Source of the DNA: Alcaligenaceae bacterium
Lineage (GTDB): Bacteria > Pseudomonadota > Gammaproteobacteria > Burkholderiales > Burkholderiaceae_B
Direction of reading: 5' to 3'
Assembly: GCA_013416435.1 (NCBI GenBank)
Contig: JACCEN010000002.1
Span: 248,001 to 312,000, forward strand
Length of the DNA stretch: 64,000 nt
Positions 45,928-53,790 of the stretch are shown piece after piece. A program made the translations under genes and the position numbers. The notes below the pieces were generated by a model. It saw only the letters and a list, made by a program, of their open reading frames with translations, was not told the origin of the DNA and ran no database searches. Numbering within the stretch: position 1 is the first letter of the stretch; each line of letters opens with the position of its first letter.

Positions 45928-46548
45928 TCAAGCGACGTACTCGAGCACCGTGAAGTAGTGGCAGGCGCTGCCCGCCAGCACGAACAGATGCCACACACCG
46001 TGCCCGTAGGCCCATTTCTCGTCGGTGGCGTAGAAGACGATGCCGCCCGTGTAGACCAGGCCGCCCAAGGCCAGCCAGCGAAAGCCTTCCCACGTCAGCG
46101 CATCGACCAGCGGCGCCACCGCAATGAGGGCAAGCCAGCCCATGGCCACATACAGTATCAATGAAAATATGCGCAAGCCCCGGGCCAGCCAGATCTCCTG
46201 CACGATGCCCACCAGCGCCAGGCCCCATACGGTGCCGAACAGCGACCAGCCCCATGCGCCGCGCAGGCTGACCAGTGCAAAAGGCGTATAGCTGCCCGCT
46301 ATCAATAGATAGATGGCGCAATGATCGAACTTGCACCAGATGCGCTTGGCGCGTCCGCGCAGGCTGTGATACAGGGTCGAGGCCAGGTACAGCCACAGCA
46401 ACATCGCCCCGTAGATGCTGAAACTCACGACCTTCCATGGGTCTCCCGCCAGCGCACCCTGAACGATCAGGAAGATGCCTCCGGCCAGCGCGACGATCGC
46501 GCCTGCAAGATGGGTAAGACTGTTGAAGCGCTCGCCTTCAGGCCACAT
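45928..46548 (-). CDS. trhA: Hemolysin III family (TrhA/YqfA, PAQR) membrane protein
   Basis: The 206-residue protein has seven membrane helices and the PAQR motifs ERFNSLTHLAGAIVAL, STLYHSL, FDHCAIYLLIAGSYTPF and HGVWHLFVLAGSACHYF, whose His and Asp residues form the metal site. In E. coli TrhA affects membrane-energised state and fatty acid composition; a direct role here is unknown. The start MWPEGERFN is chosen because GGAGCGGAAGG precedes it; an upstream start adds 26 poorly conserved residues. It is convergent with the CDF gene. Confidence 0.88.
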   Translation of the reverse strand: MWPEGERFNSLTHLAGAIVALAGGIFLIVQGALAGDPWKVVSFSIYGAMLLWLYLASTLYHSLRGRAKRIWCKFDHCAIYLLIAGSYTPFALVSLRGAWGWSLFGTVWGLALVGIVQEIWLARGLRIFSLILYVAMGWLALIAVAPLVDALTWEGFRWLALGGLVYTGGIVFYATDEKWAYGHGVWHLFVLAGSACHYFTVLEYVA

Positions 46549-46721
46549 GCCTTCCGCTCCGGATGAATTCGATGATGGAAAAACGCCACTATGACGGGTT
46601 CCGGCCAGGCATAAGCTCATGACCACACGGGAAATATGCTTATTCGCTTTTGTTCGTTCTACTCGTCGACGCTTTTCAATAGACTCCAGGGAACGCCCTC
46701 TTATTCGAAACAGGTATATTG

Positions 46722-47288
46722 ATGAGCCGTCTTACAATCCACACCGTAGATTCCGCCCCCGAAGCCGCCCGCGAGCGCGTCGAGGCCGCCCAGAAAGCGA
46801 ACGGCTTCCTGCCGAATCTCATTGGCGTGCTGGCCAATGCCCCCACAGCCCTCGAAACCTACCAGGTGGTAAGCGCCATCAACGGCCGCAGCAGCCTCAG
46901 TCCGGCCGAGCGCGAAGTCGTCCAGATCACGGCCGCTACGCTGAATGACTGCGGTTTCTGTGTCGCCGGACACACCAAGCTGTCCCTGAAGAAGCTCCAG
47001 ATGCCCGAAGCGGTGGTCGATGCGCTGCGCAAGGTCGAAGCCATCGATGACCCCAAGCTCGATGCCCTGGCGCGCTTCAGCATCGCCGTCATCGAAAAGA
47101 AAGGCCAGGTGTCCGATGAGGACCTGGCCGCCTTCCGCGCCGTCGGCTATGGGGATCAGCAGGCGCTGGAAGTCGTGCTCGGCGTAAGCCTGGCCACCTT
47201 GTGCAACTATGCCAACAGCCTGGCCCGAACCCCCATCAATCCCGAGCTGCAGCCTTACGCCAACCCCGAGCTCACCGCATTCGCCTGA
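46722..47288 (+). CDS. AhpD-like carboxymuconolactone decarboxylase family protein
   Basis: The 188-residue protein is of the AhpD/CMD superfamily. The redox motif CGFC within NDCGFCVAGHTK has Cys77, Cys80 and His84, the alkylhydroperoxidase site. Such proteins act as thiol-dependent peroxidases. The ATG at 46722 is used. The gene heads the row AhpD-like, acyl-CoA dehydrogenase-like, rubredoxin, with only 20 bases to the next gene, so it may protect or recycle the redox partners of that unit. Confidence 0.85.
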   Translation: MSRLTIHTVDSAPEAARERVEAAQKANGFLPNLIGVLANAPTALETYQVVSAINGRSSLSPAEREVVQITAATLNDCGFCVAGHTKLSLKKLQMPEAVVDALRKVEAIDDPKLDALARFSIAVIEKKGQVSDEDLAAFRAVGYGDQQALEVVLGVSLATLCNYANSLARTPINPELQPYANPELTAFA

Positions 47289-47308
47289 TCGGCGAACGAA
47301 TACCAGCC

Positions 47309-48430
47309 ATGACTACGACAACCCAGGCGGATGCCCTGATCGACTCGGTCGCGGCGCTGATCAAGACGGATCTCGCCCCCATCAGCGCCGCGGTGGACCA
47401 GGAAGGACGCTATCCCATCGAATTCCTCCGCAAGCTGGCCAAGGCCGGCGGCTTCGCGGCAGCCGTGCCAAAAGCCTACGGCGGGCTCGCGCTGGGGCTC
47501 GCCCCGCAGATCCATGTCATCAGCGAAGTGGGCAGCGAGTGCGGTTCCACCGCCTTCCTGGTGTGGTGCCAGAGCACCTGCGCACTTTATCTGCTGCAGT
47601 CGCCCAACGAAGCCGTGCGCGAGCGCTATCTTCGGGCGGTGGCCTCAGGCGAGATCCTGGCGGGTACCGGCATGTCCAATACAGTCAAACACTTGGCGGG
47701 CATCGAGAACATACACCTCAAGGCGCGGCGAAATGCCGATGGCTACGAGGTATCCGGTTCTTTGCCATGGGTGTCGAATGTCGGTGAAGCGCATCTTGCC
47801 ATCGTCGCGGCATCGGTGGAGGACGGCGGCTACGTGATGTTCGCCGTGCACGGCGACGCCGAAGGCGTGAGCCTGCACCCCTGCCCCGACTTCTCCGGCC
47901 TGGAGGGCACGCAAACACTCAATATCCGCATGAAGGACGTTCGCGTTCCCAATGGCGACGTGCTTGCGCACCCCGACCAGTTCGGGGCCTACATGGCGAG
48001 CATCAAGCCCGCCTTCGTGCTGGGCCAGCTCGGCATGGGCTTCGGCGTGACCGACGGCTCGCTGCGCACCATTCGTGAAAGCAACGTCGCCGGCGCTCAC
48101 GTCAACCAGTTCCTGGATGATCAGGGCGAGGCGCTGGCCAATGAAGCAGCCGCATTGAAAGCCAACGCCGTGCGCTTGTCCCAACAGGCAGACGCCGGCA
48201 CCGCCGCCCTCATCGATGTACTGCGCCTGCGCCTTGCCACATCGGAACTCACTCTGCGGGCGGCGAACTCGGCCGTGCTGCATGCGGGCGCGAAGGGATA
48301 CCTGATGCGCCATCCGGCGCAGCGCCGCCTGCGCGAAGCCGTTTTCGTGGCCATCGTCACGCCGGCGCTCAAGCATTTGCGCAAGGAAATCCATGCGCTG
48401 GAGCAAACCGCGGAGGTACACGCAGCATGA
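47309..48430 (+). CDS. Acyl-CoA dehydrogenase-like flavoprotein
   Basis: The 373-residue protein has the ACAD fold: N-terminal helical domain (KLAKAGGFAAAVPKAYGGLA), middle beta domain (GTGMSNTVKHLAG, SGSLPWVSNVGEAHLAIVAA) and C-terminal helices with AKGYLMRHPAQRRLREA. The usual IYEGT segment that carries the catalytic glutamate of true acyl-CoA dehydrogenases is absent; the sequence there reads FVAIVTPALKHLRKEI. It may thus be an ACAD-fold oxygenase or a non-CoA dehydrogenase, as in the SfnB/DszC branch. It is coupled to a rubredoxin gene by a 4-base overlap. Confidence 0.82.
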   Translation: MTTTTQADALIDSVAALIKTDLAPISAAVDQEGRYPIEFLRKLAKAGGFAAAVPKAYGGLALGLAPQIHVISEVGSECGSTAFLVWCQSTCALYLLQSPNEAVRERYLRAVASGEILAGTGMSNTVKHLAGIENIHLKARRNADGYEVSGSLPWVSNVGEAHLAIVAASVEDGGYVMFAVHGDAEGVSLHPCPDFSGLEGTQTLNIRMKDVRVPNGDVLAHPDQFGAYMASIKPAFVLGQLGMGFGVTDGSLRTIRESNVAGAHVNQFLDDQGEALANEAAALKANAVRLSQQADAGTAALIDVLRLRLATSELTLRAANSAVLHAGAKGYLMRHPAQRRLREAVFVAIVTPALKHLRKEIHALEQTAEVHAA

Positions 48431-48594
48431 GCCGCCAATGGATGTGCGGCCCTTGCGGCCTGATCTACGACGAGACTGCGGGCATGCCCGAACACGGCAT
48501 CGCCGCCGGCACCCGTTTCGAAGACATTCCCGACGATTGGATATGCCCTGATTGCGGGGTTACCAAGGCCGATTTTTACCTATTGCCGGACTAG
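48427..48594 (+). CDS. Rubredoxin
   Basis: This 55-residue protein is too short for most ORF lists. It reads MSRQWMCGPCGLIYDETAGM at the start and WICPDCGVTKADFYLLPD at the end. The two CxxCG knuckles (Cys7, Cys10, Cys40, Cys43) are the iron site of rubredoxin, with EDIPDDWICPDCG fully typical. It carries one electron at a time between flavoprotein reductases and oxygenases or reductases. The ATG overlaps the ACAD stop as ATGA, which strongly suggests the two proteins work together. Confidence 0.93.
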   Translation: MSRQWMCGPCGLIYDETAGMPEHGIAAGTRFEDIPDDWICPDCGVTKADFYLLPD

Positions 48595-48596
48595 GG

Positions 48597-48626
48597 GGGG
48601 TCAGACCCCCTACGGGGTCTGACCCC
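48597..48626. repeat. 30-bp nested palindrome, copy 19
   Basis: Core CTAC; begins 2 bases after the rubredoxin stop. Confidence 0.95.
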
Positions 48627-48655
48627 AACCGATCCAAGCCGAGGGGTCAAGCCGA

Positions 48656-48685
48656 GGGGTCAGACCCCACATGGGGTCTGGCCCC
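48656..48685. repeat. 30-bp nested palindrome, copy 20
   Basis: Core ACAT; right arm has one T-A to T-G change (GGGGTCTGGCCCC). Duplicated short flanks (GAGGGGTCAAGCCGAGGGG) precede it. Confidence 0.9.
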
Positions 48686-48700
48686 AGCCAATCCAAGCCA

Positions 48701-48730
48701 GGGGTCGGACCCCGTACGGGGTCCGACCCC
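48701..48730. repeat. 30-bp nested palindrome, copy 21 (compensated G/C variant)
   Basis: GGGGTCGGACCCC, GTAC, GGGGTCCGACCCC; 19 bases before the ABC ATPase start. Confidence 0.95.
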
Positions 48731-48749
48731 ACATAACGCAGCTAACGAC

Positions 48750-49562
48750 ATGAACACAACACGCAGCGCGGCGGCCATTCTGGAAGCAGACGATATCCAC
48801 CTGGGCTACCGTCGCCCTGGCACCGCTCCGCATACGGTGCTGCGCAATTTCTCGCTGCGTCTCATGCCCGGCGAAGTCATTGCCGTCCTGGGTCCCAGCG
48901 GCGTAGGCAAGTCTTCGCTGCTGCGCGTGCTGGCCGGCTTGCAGCAGGCCGACCGCGGCAGCGTACGGATCAATGGCGAACCCTTGCGCGGGCCGCATCC
49001 TCGATCCAGCTTCGTCTTCCAGGACCCCAGCCTGCTGCCGTGGCTGACCCTGGAAGAAAACGTGGCGTTCGGCCTGGATTTCAAGCATCAGCCCAATATC
49101 GAAAAAGAAGAGAAGCAAGCCAGGGTGAGCGCCGCCATCGACGAAACAGGCTTACGGGGCGCTAATGCCCGCTATCCGTCGGAGCTTTCCGGCGGCATGG
49201 CGCAACGCGCCGCGCTTGCGCGCAGCCTGGCGCGGCAGCCCGAAATCCTGCTGCTGGACGAACCTTTCAGCGCACTGGACGAAATCACCCGTGGCGACAT
49301 GCAGGCCCTGCTGCAAAAGATCACCGCTCATCATGGCACAGCCGCCGTCCTGGTCACGCACGATATCGACGAAGCCCTGATCCTGGCCGACCGCATCATC
49401 CTGATCGGCGACAACCCCGGCCGCAAGATCGGCGAATGGACGCTCGCCGCCGAACACCCTCGCGACCCGCTCGAGCCCGGGCTGAGCGGGATACGCCTGG
49501 AAATCATGAAGCTGCTGCGTGAAACCCGCCGGACAGCACCAAGCCTAGAAACCGCGGCATAG
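48750..49562 (+). CDS. NitT/TauT-type ABC transporter ATPase
   Basis: The 270-residue ATPase has Walker A GPSGVGKSS, Q-loop SFVFQDPSLLPWLTLEENVA, signature LSGGMAQRAALARSLARQ, Walker B ILLLDEPFSALDE and switch HDIDEAL. This is the SsuB/TauB/NrtD branch that energises import of sulfonates, nitrate, taurine or similar small molecules. The start MNTTRSA at 48750 is used; a longer frame runs back through three palindromes and is rejected. The receptor and permease genes follow on the same strand. Confidence 0.9.
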   Translation: MNTTRSAAAILEADDIHLGYRRPGTAPHTVLRNFSLRLMPGEVIAVLGPSGVGKSSLLRVLAGLQQADRGSVRINGEPLRGPHPRSSFVFQDPSLLPWLTLEENVAFGLDFKHQPNIEKEEKQARVSAAIDETGLRGANARYPSELSGGMAQRAALARSLARQPEILLLDEPFSALDEITRGDMQALLQKITAHHGTAAVLVTHDIDEALILADRIILIGDNPGRKIGEWTLAAEHPRDPLEPGLSGIRLEIMKLLRETRRTAPSLETAA

Positions 49563-49591
49563 CGCCGTAACGCCTCCCCAAGGAGCATTGC

Positions 49592-50794
49592 ATGACTGAC
49601 TTCGGCGACTTCAAAGCCACACTCCAGACTCGGCGGCAGTTCTTGAAACTGTCGACCCTGTTCTCCGCCGCGGGCGCCCTTCCCCTGCTGCAAATGGCCA
49701 GTGCCGCCCGCGCTGCCCAACCCGACGCGCCGCTGCGCATCGGCTATCTGCCCATCACCGATGCAACACCGCTGCTCGTCGCTCACCACAACGGGCTATT
49801 CGAGCAACAAGGCCTGCAGGTGGAAAAGCCGCGGCTGTTTCGCAGCTGGGCACAAATCGTCGAAGCCTTCCTCGCCGGCCAGGTCAATGCCGTGCACCTG
49901 TTGTCGCCGATGACCGTGTGGGCACGCTACGGCAGCCAATCACGCGCCAAGGTCGTCGCCTGGAACCATATGTCGGGCTCCGGCCTGACGGTGCAGCACC
50001 ACATCAACCGCGTGGCCGACCTGGGCGGCACCACCGTCGCCATCCCGTTCTGGTATTCGCTGCACAACATCGTGCTGCAGCACCTGCTCAAGAGCCAGGG
50101 CCTGGAACCCATCAGCGACGGCAATCCCGGCCCGAAGCAGGTCAAGCTGGTGGTCATGGCGCCTTCCGACATGGTGCCCGCGCTGGCCAACAAGCAGATC
50201 GCCGGCTATACGGTGGCCGAGCCCTTCAATGCCAATGCGGAAGTGCTCAAGGTCGGGAAAATCCTTCGCTTCACGGGCGACGTCTGGAAGGACCACGCCT
50301 GTTGCGTCGTTCTGATGCATGAGCAGGATCTCGAACAACGGCCCGAATGGTCGCAGAAAGTCGTGAACGGCATCGTCCGCGCGCAAGCCTGGATACAGGA
50401 CAACCGACAGGAAACAGCCCGCATCCTGTCACGCGACAATCCTCAGAAGTACACACCGCATACCTACGAGGCGCTGGCCAATGTGCTGGAGCCCGAACGC
50501 ATGGACAATGCGCACTACGAAGGCACAGGCGCCATCGTCAACAAGGACTGGAAAGAAAAACGCATCGACTTCCAGCCGTATCCCTACCCCAGCTATACCG
50601 AAGAACTCATCCGCAAGCTGAAGACCACGCTGGTTTCCGGCCAGAACGCCTTCCTTCAAGAGCTTGATCCGGCGTTCGTCGCACGCGACCTCGTGGACGA
50701 CCGGTATGTGAAGCAGGCGATCCTGGCCAATGGCGGGCCCGCCGCTTTCGGTCTGCCGGATTCGTTCTCGCGCGTAGAAACCATTACCACCTGA
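49592..50794 (+). CDS. NitT/TauT-type ABC transporter substrate-binding protein
   Basis: The 400-residue receptor has a twin-arginine-like signal (TRRQFLKLSTLFSAAGALPL), cleaved near ASAARAAQP. The mature part follows the SsuA/NrtA-like fold: RIGYLPITDATPLLVAHHNG, VEKPRLFRSWAQIVEAFLAG, AIPFWYSLHNIVL. The ATG has a good AAGGAG 9 bases upstream. The twin-arginine signal suggests export in a folded state. The ligand is unknown; it may be a sulfonate or similar acid that feeds the upstream flavoprotein/rubredoxin pair. Confidence 0.88.
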   Translation: MTDFGDFKATLQTRRQFLKLSTLFSAAGALPLLQMASAARAAQPDAPLRIGYLPITDATPLLVAHHNGLFEQQGLQVEKPRLFRSWAQIVEAFLAGQVNAVHLLSPMTVWARYGSQSRAKVVAWNHMSGSGLTVQHHINRVADLGGTTVAIPFWYSLHNIVLQHLLKSQGLEPISDGNPGPKQVKLVVMAPSDMVPALANKQIAGYTVAEPFNANAEVLKVGKILRFTGDVWKDHACCVVLMHEQDLEQRPEWSQKVVNGIVRAQAWIQDNRQETARILSRDNPQKYTPHTYEALANVLEPERMDNAHYEGTGAIVNKDWKEKRIDFQPYPYPSYTEELIRKLKTTLVSGQNAFLQELDPAFVARDLVDDRYVKQAILANGGPAAFGLPDSFSRVETITT

Positions 50795-50812
50795 CGCTGA
50801 CAGGACACGCCC

Positions 50813-51643
50813 ATGCGCTCAACCCCTGCCCAAGACGCCCACGTTTCCCATCCCGTAGCCGGAATCTCATTCCAGCCGTTGCGCTGGCCGGGCTTGCGCC
50901 CACAGTTGGCCTATGGCCTGGCCGGCATGGCGGTGCTGGTCGGGCTCTGGGCTTTGGGCACCCACTTGCTGGCCGGCGGCCTGCCCTTGGCGGCCTCGCT
51001 GGCGCCGGGAGCCACCTTTCAGAGCCTGTACGAACTGCTGAGCACTGGACAACTGACCAGCCACACGGCGATGAGCTTGCAGCGCGTGCTGGTCGGGCTC
51101 GCGCTGGCATTGCTGATCGGCGTGCCGGTGGGGCTGGCTGTGGGCGGATCCAGAACGCTGGAGAACGCCAGCAGCACGGCCTTCCAGTTCCTGCGCATGA
51201 TCTCGCCCCTGTCCTGGATGCCCATCGCAGTGATGGTTTTCGGCATCGGCGACGCGCCCATCTATTTCCTGCTGACCTTTGCCGCCGTCTGGCCCATCAT
51301 GCTCAACACCGCCGCCGGCGTGCGCCAATTGGATCCGAAATGGCTGATGCTGGCGAAAAGCCTCAGCGCGACACGCAGCGAAGTCTTGTTCCGCATCGTC
51401 GTGCCAGGCATCCTGGGCAACGTACTGACCGGGGTGCGGCTGGCCATCGGTGTCATCTGGATCGTTCTCGTCCCCTGCGAGATGCTGGGCGTGAGTTCGG
51501 GATTGGGCTACTACATACTGGACACCCGCGACCGCCTGGCCTATTCCGAGCTCATGGCCGTCATCGTACTGATCGGTGCCCTGGGCTTCCTGCTGGACGG
51601 CCTGGCCCAGCGCGCCTACCGCTACTGGGCGCGCAAGCCATAA
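50813..51643 (+). CDS. NitT/TauT-type ABC transporter permease
   Basis: The 276-residue inner-membrane protein has about six helices and the permease coupling motif around AKSLSATRSEVLFRIVVPGI (EAA loop), with GVRLAIGVIWIVLVPCEMLG. It completes the ATPase-receptor-permease set with 18 bases after the receptor gene. Palindrome copy 22 lies 14 bases after its stop, before the convergent MFS gene. Confidence 0.9.
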   Translation: MRSTPAQDAHVSHPVAGISFQPLRWPGLRPQLAYGLAGMAVLVGLWALGTHLLAGGLPLAASLAPGATFQSLYELLSTGQLTSHTAMSLQRVLVGLALALLIGVPVGLAVGGSRTLENASSTAFQFLRMISPLSWMPIAVMVFGIGDAPIYFLLTFAAVWPIMLNTAAGVRQLDPKWLMLAKSLSATRSEVLFRIVVPGILGNVLTGVRLAIGVIWIVLVPCEMLGVSSGLGYYILDTRDRLAYSELMAVIVLIGALGFLLDGLAQRAYRYWARKP

Positions 51644-51657
51644 AGGGCCTGACGGAA

Positions 51658-51687
51658 GGGGTCAGACCCTGTACGGGGTCTGACCCC
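51658..51687. repeat. 30-bp nested palindrome, copy 22 (last in window)
   Basis: GGGGTCAGACCCT, GTAC, GGGGTCTGACCCC, between the convergent permease and MFS genes. No further copies are seen to the end of the window. Confidence 0.93.
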
Positions 51688-51694
51688 GGTCGAG

Positions 51695-52921
51695 TTACGA
51701 TGGGGCCTGATCCCGCGGGTCGGAGGGCAGCAGCAAAACGATCGCCGCCGTGCAGACCGCGGTGCCCGCCATGCCTAGAAACAGCGATGCGAAGCTTGAC
51801 GCCTTGACGACGGGGCCCAGCAGCCAGACTGCAAGAGAGCTCACCCCGAAAGACACCGCCAGGCGCATGCCGGCCACGCGCGAGCGCATGCTGTCGTCTA
51901 CGTACTTGACGATCATGGCGTCGGTGAATGGAATGCTGCCGAAAATGCAGACCATGGCGCCAAGCAGCGCGAAGAACAGCCACCAGCCGTTGGCCATGGC
52001 GGCCAGCACCAGCCAGGGAATCTGTGCCAGCACCATGCATAGATACAGGCGCTTGAGCGGAATCTTGTCGATCAAGTGGCCGACAACCACCTGAGTCAAC
52101 GACGCCAAGGTATAGATGATGGCCAGCAACAGCCCGATCAGCGCCGGGTCGTGGATCAGGCCACTGAAGCGCTCCGTCAGCAACTGGGTATTGCCGTTGG
52201 TGGTGAAGTTGAACAGCAGGCTGCCCGTAATGGCGGCCGCGGTCATCACGAGCAAAGCCTTGGCCAACTGGCCGGGGGGCAACACGACTTGAGGCGGCTT
52301 GCGGCTGCGTCCGGGCGCCGGGCCTTGCGGCTCGCACAGCAGCGCAAATGCCAGACCGCAAGCCAGTGCGATCACGCCCGGAACGGCGAATGCAGCGCGC
52401 CAGCCCCACCACTGCACCAGAAACCCCGTAAGCAAAGCGGCGCCCGCCACGCCCAGGTTGCCGGCCAGACCGTTGATGCCGATTACCGCGCCGGGCCGGC
52501 TGGCGCGCTGGACCAGCATGGGAATGCCCACCGGGTGATAAATGGATGCGAAGATGCCGATCAGCGCCAGCCCGCCCGCAAGCTGCCATGGACCTTGTGC
52601 CAATGACGTAAGCAGTGCCGCCACGCCCAAGCCGAAGAAGAAAACGAGCATCATCTGCCGGCGCCCCCAAAGGTCGCCCAGCCGGCCGGCGGGCACCGAC
52701 CCGATGCCGAATAGAAAGAAGGCACCCACGCTGTAAGGCATCAGGTCTTCCCAATGCGCGAAACCGAACTCGGTGGCGATGGCCCCCACGGCCGTCGCGA
52801 AGATGAGCAGGAACAGGTGATCGAGCGCGTGCCCCACATTGAGCAGCAGCGTCACTTGGCGAGGGTGGTCCTTGACCACGGCGGACTCGAGTTCCACCGA
52901 CAATGAGCTTTTCGTATTCAT
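51695..52921 (-). CDS. Major facilitator superfamily transporter
   Basis: The 408-residue protein has about 12 membrane helices with the MFS loop motif GRLGDLWGRRQMM after helix 2 and a second LIDKIPLKRLYL after helix 8. The N-terminus LLLNVGHALDHLFLLIFATA recalls transporters of the fosmidomycin-resistance-like group. The substrate is unknown. It diverges from an AraC-type regulator, from which it is separated by 63 bases with nested inverted repeats, so it is probably that regulator's target. Confidence 0.87.
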   Translation of the reverse strand: MNTKSSLSVELESAVVKDHPRQVTLLLNVGHALDHLFLLIFATAVGAIATEFGFAHWEDLMPYSVGAFFLFGIGSVPAGRLGDLWGRRQMMLVFFFGLGVAALLTSLAQGPWQLAGGLALIGIFASIYHPVGIPMLVQRASRPGAVIGINGLAGNLGVAGAALLTGFLVQWWGWRAAFAVPGVIALACGLAFALLCEPQGPAPGRSRKPPQVVLPPGQLAKALLVMTAAAITGSLLFNFTTNGNTQLLTERFSGLIHDPALIGLLLAIIYTLASLTQVVVGHLIDKIPLKRLYLCMVLAQIPWLVLAAMANGWWLFFALLGAMVCIFGSIPFTDAMIVKYVDDSMRSRVAGMRLAVSFGVSSLAVWLLGPVVKASSFASLFLGMAGTAVCTAAIVLLLPSDPRDQAPS

Positions 52922-52923
52922 AT

Positions 52924-52980
52924 CGATAGTCTGACTGATATAAAATCAGTCGTCTTTCGAGGTTTTTCCATAGACTATCG
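52924..52980. promoter_or_regulatory. Nested inverted repeats between MFS and AraC genes
   Basis: Outer arms CGATAGTCT (52924-52932) and AGACTATCG (52972-52980) enclose inner arms GACTGAT (52933-52939) and ATCAGTC (52945-52951). They fill the whole divergent region and are likely to be operator sites of the AraC-type regulator. Confidence 0.6.
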
Positions 52981-52984
52981 CGAA

Positions 52985-53779
52985 ATGGACACCTTAACTC
53001 TCCAAGCCGGCCCCCATGCAATTTCCCCGGTCGTTCTGCCCGACGCGGCCGAAGGACCCATGCTGGTTGCCCGCCATCGCTCGTTTCCCGCCGGCGCGCA
53101 TATCCCGGCCCATCAGCACATACGCGGCCAGTTCCTGTTTGCCGCGGCCGGCACGATGTTCGTGCGCACCCCCGGCCATGCTTGGCTGGTGCCTCCAAGC
53201 CGAGCCCTATGGATTCCCGCCGGCATCGAACATGCGATCGACGCCCATGGCGAGCTGGACATGCGTACCCTCTATCTGGATGCGGCCAGCGCCGCTCGGC
53301 TGCCGCAAGCATGCGCGGTGCTGGATGTCACAGCCCTGCTGCGCGAACTCATCAAGCGCATGACCTCGTCCATATCGCTCGACGGCAAAGAAGCCATTGC
53401 ATTGATCGGACAACTGGCGGTCCTGGAAATCAGCCGGCTGCAAAGCTGCGCGCTGGAGCTACCGCTGCCGGCCAGCGCCGACCTGCTCGATCTGTGCGAA
53501 CGAGTGCTGCAGAACCCCACGCGCGTCGATGACGAGCCGGTTCCCGGAAGCAATCGCCGCCTTTATCGGCGGTTCCGGACCGAGACTGGGCTCAGCTATG
53601 TGCAATGGCGCAAGCAGGCCTGCCTGCTCCATGCGGTACGCCTGCTCGGTGCAGGCCAGCCGGTCACCCAGGTTGCCCTGGACCTGGGATACGAAAGCCC
53701 GAGCGCGTTCTCGACGATGTTCCGCCGCAGCCTGGGCGTCACGCCGCGCGCATTCTCGCCACGGCATACCAAGACATAG
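52985..53779 (+). CDS. AraC family regulator with cupin domain
   Basis: The 264-residue regulator has an N-terminal cupin-type sensor (HIPAHQHIRGQFLFAAAGTM, WIPAGIEHAIDAHG) and a C-terminal double helix-turn-helix (YRRFRTETGLSYVQWRKQAC, VTQVALDLGYESPSAFSTMF, FRRSLGVTPRAF). The length and cupin resemble the YdhB/NimR-type AraC proteins that control a divergent MFS exporter. Here the divergent gene is an MFS transporter, giving a classical regulator-pump pair. The sigma factor gene begins only 11 bases after its stop. Confidence 0.9.
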   Translation: MDTLTLQAGPHAISPVVLPDAAEGPMLVARHRSFPAGAHIPAHQHIRGQFLFAAAGTMFVRTPGHAWLVPPSRALWIPAGIEHAIDAHGELDMRTLYLDAASAARLPQACAVLDVTALLRELIKRMTSSISLDGKEAIALIGQLAVLEISRLQSCALELPLPASADLLDLCERVLQNPTRVDDEPVPGSNRRLYRRFRTETGLSYVQWRKQACLLHAVRLLGAGQPVTQVALDLGYESPSAFSTMFRRSLGVTPRAFSPRHTKT

Positions 53780-53790
53780 CGAAGACCCTC

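Noticed and set aside
48552-48749. N-terminal extension of the ABC ATPase through three palindromes
   Set aside because: The frame merely stays open through the repeats and overlaps the rubredoxin gene; the family begins at or after MNTTRSA.
287-51687. Palindromes as rho-independent terminators
   Set aside because: No T-run follows on either strand, and several copies lie inside coding sequence or inside a riboswitch leader.
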